Of a stretch of 52,605 bases of DNA, positions 43,597 through 52,605 are shown piece by piece. Numbering within the stretch: position 1 is the first letter of the stretch; each line of letters opens with the position of its first letter. Below the pieces are notes generated by a model, which was not told the origin of the DNA, did not search any database, and saw nothing but the letters and a program-made list of their open reading frames with translations. This DNA is from Rhizobium sp. FKY42 (lineage in GTDB: Bacteria; Pseudomonadota; Alphaproteobacteria; Rhizobiales; Rhizobiaceae), in the NCBI RefSeq assembly GCF_005222835.1, contig NZ_STGA01000018.1:1-52605 (forward strand), in the 5' to 3' direction. Position numbers and translations under genes: made by a program.

Positions 43597-43621
43597 AACG
43601 GGCTTGCCCGGAGAAGGTTCC
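43597..43621 (-). promoter_or_regulatory. EcfG-type promoter of the candidate small RNA
   Basis: Minus strand GGAAC (43621-43617), 17 bases, GTT (43599-43597). The first hairpin begins 7 bases after GTT, at the expected transcription start. Confidence 0.75.
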
Positions 43622-43671
43622 GTCCGTTCCCAAAAAAATCAAAAAAGATTATCTTGTTGCTGGACGCAGGA

Positions 43672-43691
43672 TGCCCCGGCGAACCGGGGCA
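43672..43691 (-). terminator. GC-rich hairpin after importer 3 permeases
   Basis: TGCCCCGG (43672-43679) and CCGGGGCA (43684-43691) form an 8-base perfect stem with a 4-base loop, 17 bases after the permease stop. It lacks a T tract, so the call is tentative. Confidence 0.5.
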
Positions 43692-43707
43692 CTGCTATGG
43701 TGTCCAG

Positions 43708-44628
43708 TCAACGAGCCTGCGTTCTCGGATCCAGCGCGTCTCTCACGGCGTCACCAACGTAATTGACGCTGAGGACCGTCAGGGAAATCGCGAGTCCCGG
43801 CCAGAATACGCGCGACGGCGTCAGTTGCAGGAAGTTCGCCCCATCAAACAGAAGACGGCCCCATGTCGGGAAGTCGGACGGAAAACCGAGACCGAGGAAG
43901 GACAGTGCAGACTCGGTGATGATCGCAGCCGCGATGCCAAGCGTTGCCGAAACCATGATCGAGCTGAGCACATTTGGCAGGATGTGACGCAGCACGATAC
44001 GATGCTCTCTCATGCCACTGCTTTTCGCCGCGACGATGAATTCCTGGCTCTTCACTGCCAGAACGTCGCCGCGAACGATGCGGGCAGTGTGCATCCAACT
44101 CGTCACGCCGATGACGAAGACGATCAGGATGAAAATGCCGGTCTCCGGCCCGAATGCTGCACGCAGCGTATCGCGAAACAGCATGATGATGACGAGCAGG
44201 AGCGGCAGAAGCGGAAGCGCCAGGAACAGGTCCGTCAGGCGCATCAAGGGGCCATCGAGCTTGCGGAAATAACCCGACAGGACGCCGACCAGCGTGCCAA
44301 GCAGCAGGGCCAGCAGCATGGCGGTCAAGCCCACGGCGAGCGAGATCTGCCCGCCCGCCATGACCTGTGCCAGCATGTCGTGTCCCAGGTTATCCGTGCC
44401 GAACGGGTGCTTCCAGGAAGGCCCCTGGTTCTTCGCGCGGATGTCGATCTTGTTCGGATCTATCGTGTGGATGAAAGGACCGGCATAGACGACAAGCAGG
44501 ATGAAGGCGAAGACGATCAGGCCGGCCACGCCACCCTTGTGCTTGCGAAACTTCCTCCAGAACAGGATGGACGGTGTCTCGATCTCAGCCTTTGCAGTAA
44601 CGGGCTGGTTGAGGACGGCATCAGTCAT
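43708..44628 (-). CDS. Peptide-type ABC permease, DppC family (system 3)
   Basis: 306-aa permease. The N-terminal cytoplasmic segment is followed by AGLIVFAFILLVVYAGPFIH, GTDNLGHDMLAQVMAGGQIS, EAA loop EFIVAAKSSGMREHRIVLRH and ALSFLGLGFPSDFPTWGRLL. I chose the ATG at 44628, which overlaps the preceding permease gene by 8 bases, over the longer frame to 44670. Last gene of the minus-strand unit binding protein, DppB-like, DppC-like. Confidence 0.92.
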   Translation of the reverse strand: MTDAVLNQPVTAKAEIETPSILFWRKFRKHKGGVAGLIVFAFILLVVYAGPFIHTIDPNKIDIRAKNQGPSWKHPFGTDNLGHDMLAQVMAGGQISLAVGLTAMLLALLLGTLVGVLSGYFRKLDGPLMRLTDLFLALPLLPLLLVIIMLFRDTLRAAFGPETGIFILIVFVIGVTSWMHTARIVRGDVLAVKSQEFIVAAKSSGMREHRIVLRHILPNVLSSIMVSATLGIAAAIITESALSFLGLGFPSDFPTWGRLLFDGANFLQLTPSRVFWPGLAISLTVLSVNYVGDAVRDALDPRTQAR

Positions 44629-45631
44629 AGCGAATCCTCGGATCAAGGATGCCGTAGAGAACATCGGCAATCAGGTTAAACAACACGATCAGGACCGCAA
44701 AGATGAAGGTGAGGGTCTGTACCAGTGGAATGTCTGCCCCCTGAACCGCCGTGATCAGCAATTGGCCGAGCCCGTTCACACGGAAGATCTGCTCGGTGAT
44801 GATGGCGCCGGAGAAAATCGTTGGAACGCCCAGCGCGATGACCGTAACCACCGGGATCAAGCTGTTGCGCAGAACATGCACAAGAAGCACTGCCTTTTCC
44901 TTCACGCCTTTTGCCCGTGCGGTCCGAACATAATCCTGACTCAGATTGTCCAGCATGGAAGCGCGAACGAAGCGGGCAATCTGCGAAGCATTATAAAGTG
45001 CAAGGACCGTGACCGGCAGAACCATCTGCTTGACCTGCTGGACGAAGCTCGACCAGTCATTGACAACCAGATTGGTGTCGTAGATCGAAGGAAACCATTG
45101 CAGGTAGGACGAGAAGATGACGATCAGTACGACGCCGGTGAAGAAGGTTGGCACCGAATAGCCGACCATGGTGACGAAGGTGCCGATCTGGTCGAAGATC
45201 GAATATTGGCGATAGGCGGAAATGACGCCGACTGGTATCGCTATCAGCACACCGAACACATAGGCCATGCCCACCACCCAGAGGGTCTGCGGCATGCGCT
45301 GGACGATGAGGTCGACGACCGGGCTGCGGGTCGCCCAGGAGAGCACGCGCATCCGCTCGCCATCGCCCACGGTAATGCCCGTCATCTGTTCAAAGATGTT
45401 GAGCGGCTCATTGATGAAGAACTGCTTCAACCACAACAGATAGCGGATGAGAAAAGGCTGATCGAGACCCATGGAGGCGCGGATCTGCTCGCGTACTTCC
45501 GGCGGTATGGTCAGCGGCAGGTCGCCGAGCGGATCATTGGGCGCAAGGTCAAGCAGCGCAAAAATGACGAAACTTATGACAAGCAGCGTCGGCACGGCAA
45601 ACATAAGTCGCCGGATCGTATAAGTAAACAT
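44621..45631 (-). CDS. Peptide-type ABC permease, DppB family (system 3)
   Basis: 336-aa permease with six membrane segments. It starts MFTYTIRRLMFAVPTLLVIS, the family N-terminus; LAPNDPLGDLPLTIPPEV, MGLDQPFLIRYLLWLKQFFI and EAA loop DYVRTARAKGVKEKAVLLVH follow. The segment between helix 1 and 2 is somewhat longer than in systems 1 and 2 (a feature of a DppB subgroup). It lies 74 bases after the binding-protein gene, across a strong hairpin. Confidence 0.92.
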   Translation of the reverse strand: MFTYTIRRLMFAVPTLLVISFVIFALLDLAPNDPLGDLPLTIPPEVREQIRASMGLDQPFLIRYLLWLKQFFINEPLNIFEQMTGITVGDGERMRVLSWATRSPVVDLIVQRMPQTLWVVGMAYVFGVLIAIPVGVISAYRQYSIFDQIGTFVTMVGYSVPTFFTGVVLIVIFSSYLQWFPSIYDTNLVVNDWSSFVQQVKQMVLPVTVLALYNASQIARFVRASMLDNLSQDYVRTARAKGVKEKAVLLVHVLRNSLIPVVTVIALGVPTIFSGAIITEQIFRVNGLGQLLITAVQGADIPLVQTLTFIFAVLIVLFNLIADVLYGILDPRIRYD

Positions 45632-45663
45632 ATGGCGGTCTCCAGACGCTTTTGGAGCAAGGA

Positions 45664-45698
45664 AAAGCGGGCCTCGTCCCTCGGGAGAGGCCCGCTTT
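45664..45698 (-). terminator. Strong hairpin between binding protein and permeases (system 3)
   Basis: AAAGCGGGCCTC (45664-45675) and GAGGCCCGCTTT (45687-45698) form a 12-base perfect stem, with a T-rich tail on the minus strand. It probably lets the binding protein be made in excess over the permeases. Confidence 0.75.
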
Positions 45699-45705
45699 CA
45701 CTCAA

Positions 45706-47409
45706 TTACTTCTTGCGAGACCAGTCTGCGGCATTCCAGAGTTCGGAATCCCACGCATTCATCTTCACGCCGCTCAGCTTGACCGAGTGGGACGAAATCT
45801 GGCCGCGATGGATGAGCGGGATATGGGCACCCTCGGCGGTCAGCATGTCGTTGGCCTTCTTGGCAAGTTCGGCGCGCTTGCCGAGATCAGCCGTCTTGGA
45901 AAGCTCTGCAACGATCTTGTCGTATTCCGGGTTGCAGTAACGCGGAATGTTCTGACCCTGCCAGCCATTGGCCGGAGACGGGATCTTGTTGCAGAGCCAT
46001 TCTGCCAGATATTTTTCCGGGTCCGTTCCGTCGAAGTTGTTCGTGTACATTTCCACGTCGGCATAGAACTTCTGGAAGGTATCCGGGCTTGCCGGGTCGC
46101 CGCCGAAGAAGACGGAAGCCGAGACGTTGCGCAGTTCGGAGGCAACGCCAATCTGCTGCCACCAATCCTTGACGAGCGCCTGCGTGCCCTGGCGAACCGA
46201 GTTGGTGGAGGTCTGGTAGAGGAAGGAAAGCTTCACGCCGTCCTTGGCACGAATGCCATCGCCACCCTTCTTCCAGCCGGCCTGGTCGAGAAGCTTGTTG
46301 GCGCCTTCGATGTCCTGCTTCAGGCACCAGTCGTTGGCGGTCGAGACATAGGCACTGGGAGCCGGAACGATGTTGCAGGTCGGCTTGCCAGCTTCGCCGT
46401 AACCGGCTTCATCGATGATGTCGCGGTCGATGGCGATCGAGAGCGCCTTGCGAACCGCCGGATCGGAGAGTGCCGGATGCTTGCCGCCCTCGACAGTCGA
46501 ACGCTTGTCACCGAGCTTCGGATCAGGGTTCGTCCAGTTCAGGTTTATGCGCTCGACCTGCGTTCCAAACGCCGTCACCAGCGTGCCCTTTCCAGCCTTC
46601 ATCATGGTCGCCAGGACTTCTGGCTCAACCTGCATGTTCCAGGCGTAGTCATATTCGCCGGTTTCCAGAACCGCGCGGGCCGCAGATGCCGCATCGCCGC
46701 CGCCCTTCAGGGTGACAGAGGCGAAGGCAGGCTTGGTTGCATCGCGATAGTTGGCGTTGGCGGTGAAGGTGATGACGTCGTTCGGCTTGAATTCCTTGAC
46801 GACGAAGGGGCCGGTGCCGATCGGACCGAAGTTCGCGGATGTGCAGCCCGGAGCCTTGGCGCCGACGCAATCCTTGAACTGGGCCTTCTGGATGATCGGC
46901 TGCTGCGCGCCGACAAACGCACCATAGGGATAGTATTTCGGTTCTGCGAAGGACACCTTGACCGTCAGAGGATCAACCGCTTCGACCTTGGTGATGCCTT
47001 CGAACTGTGCCTTCTGTGCGCAGCCGCCATCCGGGGCCGTGCAGTACTGCCAGGTGAAGACCACATCCTCTGCCGTGAAGGCGGAGCCATCCGACCACTT
47101 CACGCCTGGCTTCAGCTTCCAGGTGATGCTCTTCATGTCCTTGGCGACGCCGCCATTCTCGACCGTCGGAATCTCGGTGACGAGCCACGGCGTCAGCTTG
47201 CCGGTTTCATCGTAGCGCGCCAGAGGCTCGATCGTGAGCGAGGCGCTGTAAACTTCCTTCGTGCCACCGGAAAGATATGGATTGAGGGTGGAAACAGCCT
47301 GCCAGAACAGGATCTTCAAGTCCCCGTCCGTCCCGCGCTGGGCATGTGCAACATTGGCAAAGGCCAATGCGGCCACCGTACCTGCCAACAGGATCTTTGT
47401 TCTCTTCAT
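45706..47409 (-). CDS. Peptide-type ABC substrate-binding protein (system 3)
   Basis: 567-aa family 5 binding protein. Signal peptide MKRTKILLAGTVAALAFANV ends at AHA. Motifs: VSTLNPYLSGGTKEVYSASL, SITWKLKPGVKWSDGSAFTA, and DPAVRKALSIAIDRD. Several Cys pairs are present (TCNIVPAP, DWCLKQD, WLCNKIPSPANGW, YCNPEYD), unusual for the family and suggesting disulfides in the periplasm. I chose the ATG at 47409 with GGGGA upstream. It is divergent from the M20 hydrolase gene. The ligand is unknown. Confidence 0.92.
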   Translation of the reverse strand: MKRTKILLAGTVAALAFANVAHAQRGTDGDLKILFWQAVSTLNPYLSGGTKEVYSASLTIEPLARYDETGKLTPWLVTEIPTVENGGVAKDMKSITWKLKPGVKWSDGSAFTAEDVVFTWQYCTAPDGGCAQKAQFEGITKVEAVDPLTVKVSFAEPKYYPYGAFVGAQQPIIQKAQFKDCVGAKAPGCTSANFGPIGTGPFVVKEFKPNDVITFTANANYRDATKPAFASVTLKGGGDAASAARAVLETGEYDYAWNMQVEPEVLATMMKAGKGTLVTAFGTQVERINLNWTNPDPKLGDKRSTVEGGKHPALSDPAVRKALSIAIDRDIIDEAGYGEAGKPTCNIVPAPSAYVSTANDWCLKQDIEGANKLLDQAGWKKGGDGIRAKDGVKLSFLYQTSTNSVRQGTQALVKDWWQQIGVASELRNVSASVFFGGDPASPDTFQKFYADVEMYTNNFDGTDPEKYLAEWLCNKIPSPANGWQGQNIPRYCNPEYDKIVAELSKTADLGKRAELAKKANDMLTAEGAHIPLIHRGQISSHSVKLSGVKMNAWDSELWNAADWSRKK

Positions 47410-47725
47410 TGTTTTCCCCTTGAAGATTAAATTGATTATGGCTGCCATAGCCGCGACGCAGGCCTTATCGGTCGCGCCGCATTCACATCCCGCTGTTTCC
47501 TCCTAGCCGGATGATGAATTCTTGTGTTTCTCCCGTCGCCTTGACGTTCATCCGACCAACGTTCTCGCCGTGCCGTATGAGTATATGATCAAAATTTGAG
47601 CCATCTAAACACAAGCTCAAATAGCGTTCAAGAATGAAATTTGAAGCTTGCATTTATTATCACTTACGTCGCAATATCCCCGGCAACAATAAGGGAAACA
47701 GCTGAAATTATATGAGGTTGCAGTT
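47410..47725. promoter_or_regulatory. Divergent control region of importer 3 with an inverted repeat
   Basis: This 316-base gap separates the binding-protein and hydrolase genes and is AT-rich in the middle. ATTTGAGC (47594-47601) and GCTCAAAT (47615-47622) form an 8-base perfect inverted repeat with a 13-base centre, a possible operator. No regulator gene lies beside it. I see no small gene in the gap. Confidence 0.4.
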
Positions 47726-48889
47726 ATGCCAGTTCTCAATCGCGCCGCTGAAATGCAGGAAGAAGTCTCCGGCTGGCGTCGTCATCTTCATGAAAATCCG
47801 GAGCTTCTGTATGATGTTTTCAACACTTCCGCTTTTGTTGCGGAAAAGCTGAAGGCCTTTGGTTGCGACATTGTGGAAACCGGTATCGGCAAGACCGGTG
47901 TCGTGGGCATCATCAAGGGAACGCTCGGCGATGGGCCTACCATCGGCATGCGGGCGGACATGGATGCGCTGCCCATTCTGGAAAGTTCCGGCAAGCCTTG
48001 GGCCTCGAAGGTTCCCGGCAAAGCGCATTCCTGCGGGCATGACGGTCATACGGCGATGCTTCTGGGTGCCGCTCAGTATCTTTGCGAGACACGCCGTTTC
48101 GCCGGTTCCGTCGCAGTCATCTTCCAGCCAGCGGAAGAGGGCGGCGGTGGCGGTCTTGCCATGGTGCAGGACGGCATGATGGAAAAATTTGGCATCAAGG
48201 AGGTCTACGGCCTGCACAATACGCCAGGTATTCCCTTGGGCGATTTCGCCATTCGCAAGGGTGGAGTGATGGCGGCTGCCGATACGTTCGAGATCACCAT
48301 CAAGGGCAAGGGAAGCCACGCGGCACAGCCGCATTTCTCCATCGATCCCGTGCTGACCTCGGCTTATGTGATCGTTGCGCTTCAATCGATCGCATCGCGC
48401 GAGACGGATCCGCTGAAGTCCGTTGTCGTTTCCGTCACCACCGTCCACGGCGGTGACGCCTACAACGTGATCCCGATGGATGTGAAGCTGACGGGAACCG
48501 TGCGGACCCTCGATCCAGAGGTTCGCGAACTGGCGGCCAAGCGCGTGGTCGAGGTGGCGCAGGGAACCGCACTTGCCCATGGCGCGGTTGCAGAGGTCAA
48601 CTATGTGCGGGGCTATCCGGTCACCGTCAATCATGCGGCAGAAACGGATTTCGCCGCATCGGTCGCGGCCAATGTTTCGGGCGAAAAGAGCGTTGAAACC
48701 GAAATGGCACCAAAGATGGGGGCCGAGGATTTTTCCTACATGCTGGAGGCCCGACCGGGCGCCTTCATTTTCCTGGGAATTGGCGAGGGAGCCAATCTTC
48801 ATCATCCGGCCTACGACTTCAATGATGAGGCTATTCCTTATGGCATAAGCTATTGGGTGACTTTGGCTGAAACAAAGCTCGCTGCCTGA
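47726..48889 (+). CDS. M20 amidohydrolase (hippurate hydrolase/aminoacylase type)
   Basis: 387-aa metallohydrolase that removes an acyl or amino-acyl group from an amide. Family blocks: WRRHLHENPELLYD, metal site GMRADMDALPI, SCGHDGHTAM with Cys103 and His105, Glu pair in FQPAEEGGGGG, VYGLHNTPGIPLGDF and the dimerisation lid GKGSHAAQPH. It lacks a signal peptide and so is cytoplasmic. It is followed 26 bases later by the fused ATPase of the importer and is divergent from the binding protein, so it should act on the imported substrate, probably an N-acyl amino acid or a peptide. Confidence 0.93.
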   Translation: MPVLNRAAEMQEEVSGWRRHLHENPELLYDVFNTSAFVAEKLKAFGCDIVETGIGKTGVVGIIKGTLGDGPTIGMRADMDALPILESSGKPWASKVPGKAHSCGHDGHTAMLLGAAQYLCETRRFAGSVAVIFQPAEEGGGGGLAMVQDGMMEKFGIKEVYGLHNTPGIPLGDFAIRKGGVMAAADTFEITIKGKGSHAAQPHFSIDPVLTSAYVIVALQSIASRETDPLKSVVVSVTTVHGGDAYNVIPMDVKLTGTVRTLDPEVRELAAKRVVEVAQGTALAHGAVAEVNYVRGYPVTVNHAAETDFAASVAANVSGEKSVETEMAPKMGAEDFSYMLEARPGAFIFLGIGEGANLHHPAYDFNDEAIPYGISYWVTLAETKLAA

Positions 48890-48915
48890 CGCGCGGTAGA
48901 CCACAGGAGAACTCC

Positions 48916-50760
<1,845 letters not shown>

Positions 50761-50782
50761 TACGTCTCGTTCAGAATGATGG

Positions 50783-50809
50783 AAGGCCGCGCCGCTATAG
50801 TGCGGCCTT
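50783..50809 (+). terminator. Hairpin after the fused ATPase gene
   Basis: AAGGCCGC (50783-50790) pairs with GCGGCCTT (50802-50809). A weak T-containing tail follows. Confidence 0.65.
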
Positions 50810-50889
50810 GTTGCAATTCGGTGCATGGCATTTGACATACCATCGTCAAACATGCCAGCACTGATCAGGAGCATGGCGAGAGTTCGGGG

Positions 50890-51843
50890 ATGGCCAGAAA
50901 ATCTGATACGCAAGGGCGGCTTGATGATGCGGCGCGCGCCGGGTGGCTCTATTATGTCGCCGGTCGAACCCAGGACGAAATCGCTGCAACCATGGGGATT
51001 TCCCGTCAATCCGCCCAGCGTCTGGTTTCTCTTGCAGTTGCCGAACGTCTGATCAAGGTTCGTGTGGATCATCCGATCGGCGTTTGCCTGGAATATGGCG
51101 CGGCCTTGCAAAAGCGCTATGGGCTGCATCACATCGAGGTGGTTCCCAGCGATCCTGCTGCCGCTTCGACAACCGTTGGTATCGCTGAAGCTGCGGCAGC
51201 GGAAATCGAGCGCTGGCTGAAGAAGCCAGACCCTATTGTGCTTGCCATCGGAACGGGTCGAACGCTGAAGGCCGCCGTCGATCAACTGGAGCCGATGGAA
51301 TGTCCGCAGCATCGAATCGTGTCGCTGACGGGCAATATCGGGCCGGATGGCTCCGCGGCCTACTATAACGTCATCTTCTCCATGGCGGATGCCATCAAGG
51401 CGCGCCATTTTCCGATGCCTTTACCCGTACTCTGCTCTTCCGCCGAGGAGCGGGATGCACTCCATCAGCAGAGCATTATTCAATCCACGCTCAATATCGG
51501 TGCGCAAGCCGATGTAACCTTTGTTGGTGTCGGGGAACTGGGCGTCGATGCGCCGCTGTGTGTCGATGGCTTTCTGGCGCCCGACGAAATGACGGCCTTG
51601 ATGCAGTCCGGTGCTGTCGGCGAAATCTGTGGCTGGGTGTTCGGACACGATGGTTTGCTTCTCGAACATCCCATCAACGAGCGCGTGGCCAGCGTTCCAA
51701 TTCCACCACGGGATCGGTCGATGGTTATCGGTGTCGGTCTCGGAAAGCGCAAGGCGCAGGCCATCTCCGCTGCATTGCAGGGTGGGATGATCAACGGGCT
51801 CATCACGGATGAGCGAACTGCTGAGCATTTGCTCAAGCATTGA
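50890..51843 (+). CDS. SorC-family sugar-responsive regulator
   Basis: 317-aa SorC/DeoR-type regulator. N-terminal helix-turn-helix (RAGWLYYVAGRTQDEIAATM, then GISRQSAQRLVSLAV) and a C-terminal sugar-phosphate-binding domain (IVLAIGTGRTLKAAVDQLEP, DVTFVGVGELGVDAPLCVDG, MVIGVGLGKRKAQAISAALQ). It precedes a polyol-type binding-protein gene by 139 bases, matching the smo (sorbitol/mannitol) layout in Agrobacterium and Rhodobacter. It probably controls that operon. Confidence 0.9.
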   Translation: MARKSDTQGRLDDAARAGWLYYVAGRTQDEIAATMGISRQSAQRLVSLAVAERLIKVRVDHPIGVCLEYGAALQKRYGLHHIEVVPSDPAAASTTVGIAEAAAAEIERWLKKPDPIVLAIGTGRTLKAAVDQLEPMECPQHRIVSLTGNIGPDGSAAYYNVIFSMADAIKARHFPMPLPVLCSSAEERDALHQQSIIQSTLNIGAQADVTFVGVGELGVDAPLCVDGFLAPDEMTALMQSGAVGEICGWVFGHDGLLLEHPINERVASVPIPPRDRSMVIGVGLGKRKAQAISAALQGGMINGLITDERTAEHLLKH

Positions 51844-51910
51844 TCTAAAATTTCATCATTAAAATCAATATATTGGAGAGGTTTCGCTGCATTGCGGCGA
51901 CGATCGATGC

Positions 51911-51939
51911 TTGACATTTTTGTCCTAAATTCGAGTAAT
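51911..51939 (+). promoter_or_regulatory. Housekeeping promoter and possible SorC operator
   Basis: TTGACA (51911-51916) and AGTAAT (51934-51939) are 17 bases apart. The near-palindrome GAGTAATTGCTC (51933-51944) and a second GAATGCTCGA further on could bind the SorC protein. Confidence 0.5.
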
Positions 51940-51982
51940 TGCTCATAAACAAAGCGAATGCTCGATTTTCTGGGAGGAAGAC

Positions 51983-52552
51983 ATGACATTGAAGACCATT
52001 CTGCTTGGTGCGGTCTCTGCGCTGGCACTCTCCGGTATTGCATCTGCAGAAACGCTGACGATCGCGACCGTCAACAACGGCGACATGATCCGCATGCAGA
52101 AGTTGACGGATGAATTCACCAAGAAAAACCCCGGCATCGACGTCAAATGGGTGACCCTTGAGGAAAATATTCTGCGTCAGAAGGTGACGACGGATGTCGC
52201 GACCAAGGGCGGTCAGTACGATGTGATGACCATCGGCATCTACGAAGCCCCAATCTGGGGCAAGCAGGGCTGGCTGGCGCCGCTCGACAAGTTGATGGCC
52301 GACAAGAGCTATGATGCCGATGATCTGCTTCCGCCGATCCGCTCCGGCCTCACGGTCAATGGCAAGCTTTATGCCGCGCCCTTCTACGGCGAAAGCTCGA
52401 TGGTGATGTACCGCAAGGATCTATTCGACAAGGCCGGGCTGAAGATGCCGGATGCCCCGACCTGGGACTTCATTGCCGATGCTGCCCGCAAGATCACGGA
52501 CAAGGGTTCCGAAACCTATGGTATCTGCCTTCGCGGTATAGCAGCCATTTAG
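51983..52552 (+). pseudogene. Truncated sorbitol/mannitol-type ABC binding protein
   Basis: The frame encodes the first roughly 185 residues of a family 1 extracellular binding protein of the SmoE group: signal MTLKTILLGAVSALALSGIA ending ASA, then ETLTIATVNNGDMIRMQKLT, NILRQKVTTDVATKGGQYDV and GESSMVMYRKDLFDKAGL. The family continues to about 435 residues. Here the frame ends abruptly after SETYGICLRG with four foreign residues and a stop, where sequence resembling an insertion element begins (about 52539). The gene is broken in this copy, or the window ends at an assembly junction inside a repeat. Confidence 0.82.
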
Positions 52553-52605
52553 TAATGCGACAGTTGGGCCAGTTAGAGATGCGACAGTTTTCGCCCTTCT
52601 AGCTG
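52539..52605. mobile_element. Probable end of an insertion sequence (IS21-like), continuing beyond the window
   Basis: Starting where the binding-protein frame diverges, two direct repeats appear: TTAGTAATGCGACAGTT (52549-52565) and TTAGAGATGCGACAGTT (52573-52589), 24 bases apart and alike at 15 of 17 positions. Repeated terminal motifs of this kind are typical of IS21-family ends, where the transposase binds. No transposase is visible because the window stops. Confidence 0.6.

Overview
The window looks like a Rhizobiaceae chromosome or chromid segment, probably from the Agrobacterium/Rhizobium group. It has high GC coding DNA, an intact alphaproteobacterial general stress response (GSR) locus (nepR-ecfG / phyR / HWE-type kinase), a membrane PQQ glucose dehydrogenase, many ABC importers and a SorC-regulated polyol importer. 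I see no rRNA, tRNA or CRISPR array. The species assignment is inference from protein style only.

Layout. (1) 0-11.5 kb is a stress and storage region: glycogen genes glgX and glgA facing each other, small stress-type proteins (DUF2934, DUF2188-like, DUF892/YciF-like, a short conserved protein, BON domain), a second NepR-like/ECF sigma pair, a ligD remnant, gcd, and an internally deleted sensor kinase. (2) 11.6-16.6 kb is a tetR-MFP-RND efflux operon with a perfect palindromic operator. (3) 16.8-20.6 kb is a sulfate/thiosulfate ABC importer. (4) 20.7-25.2 kb holds an aldehyde dehydrogenase, glutaryl-CoA dehydrogenase with a divergent LysR regulator, and a phosphoribosyltransferase. (5) 25.3-37.5 kb holds two peptide-type ABC import clusters with an M19 dipeptidase and an amidase. 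Only the first has ATPases. (6) 37.6-43.6 kb is the second stress block: an ElaB/DUF883-like gene, a YqjE-like gene, dps, a Crp/Fnr regulator, a receiver protein, ecfG, nepR, phyR, a histidine kinase and a strong candidate small RNA. (7) 43.7-50.8 kb is a third peptide-type importer with an M20 amidohydrolase and a fused two-domain ATPase. (8) 50.9-52.6 kb holds a SorC regulator and the start of a sorbitol/mannitol-type binding protein that is cut by what looks like an insertion sequence end at the window edge.

The unifying signal is a set of matches to the EcfG-type promoter (GGAAC, 17-18 bases, GTT). I counted thirteen full matches and one with a single -10 mismatch. Nearly all sit in intergenic DNA in front of genes of regions 1 and 6. 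They suggest that glycogen metabolism, glucose oxidation, ferritin-like proteins, envelope proteins and the stress regulators form one regulon, split into two blocks by roughly 26 kb of transport and catabolic genes.

The most interesting item is a candidate GSR small RNA on the minus strand at 43473-43590. It has a full EcfG-type promoter, a 12-bp 5' hairpin with a 23-base C-rich loop, a second hairpin with a C-rich loop, and an 11-bp terminator hairpin followed by a U-rich tail. This architecture resembles GsrN of Caulobacter.
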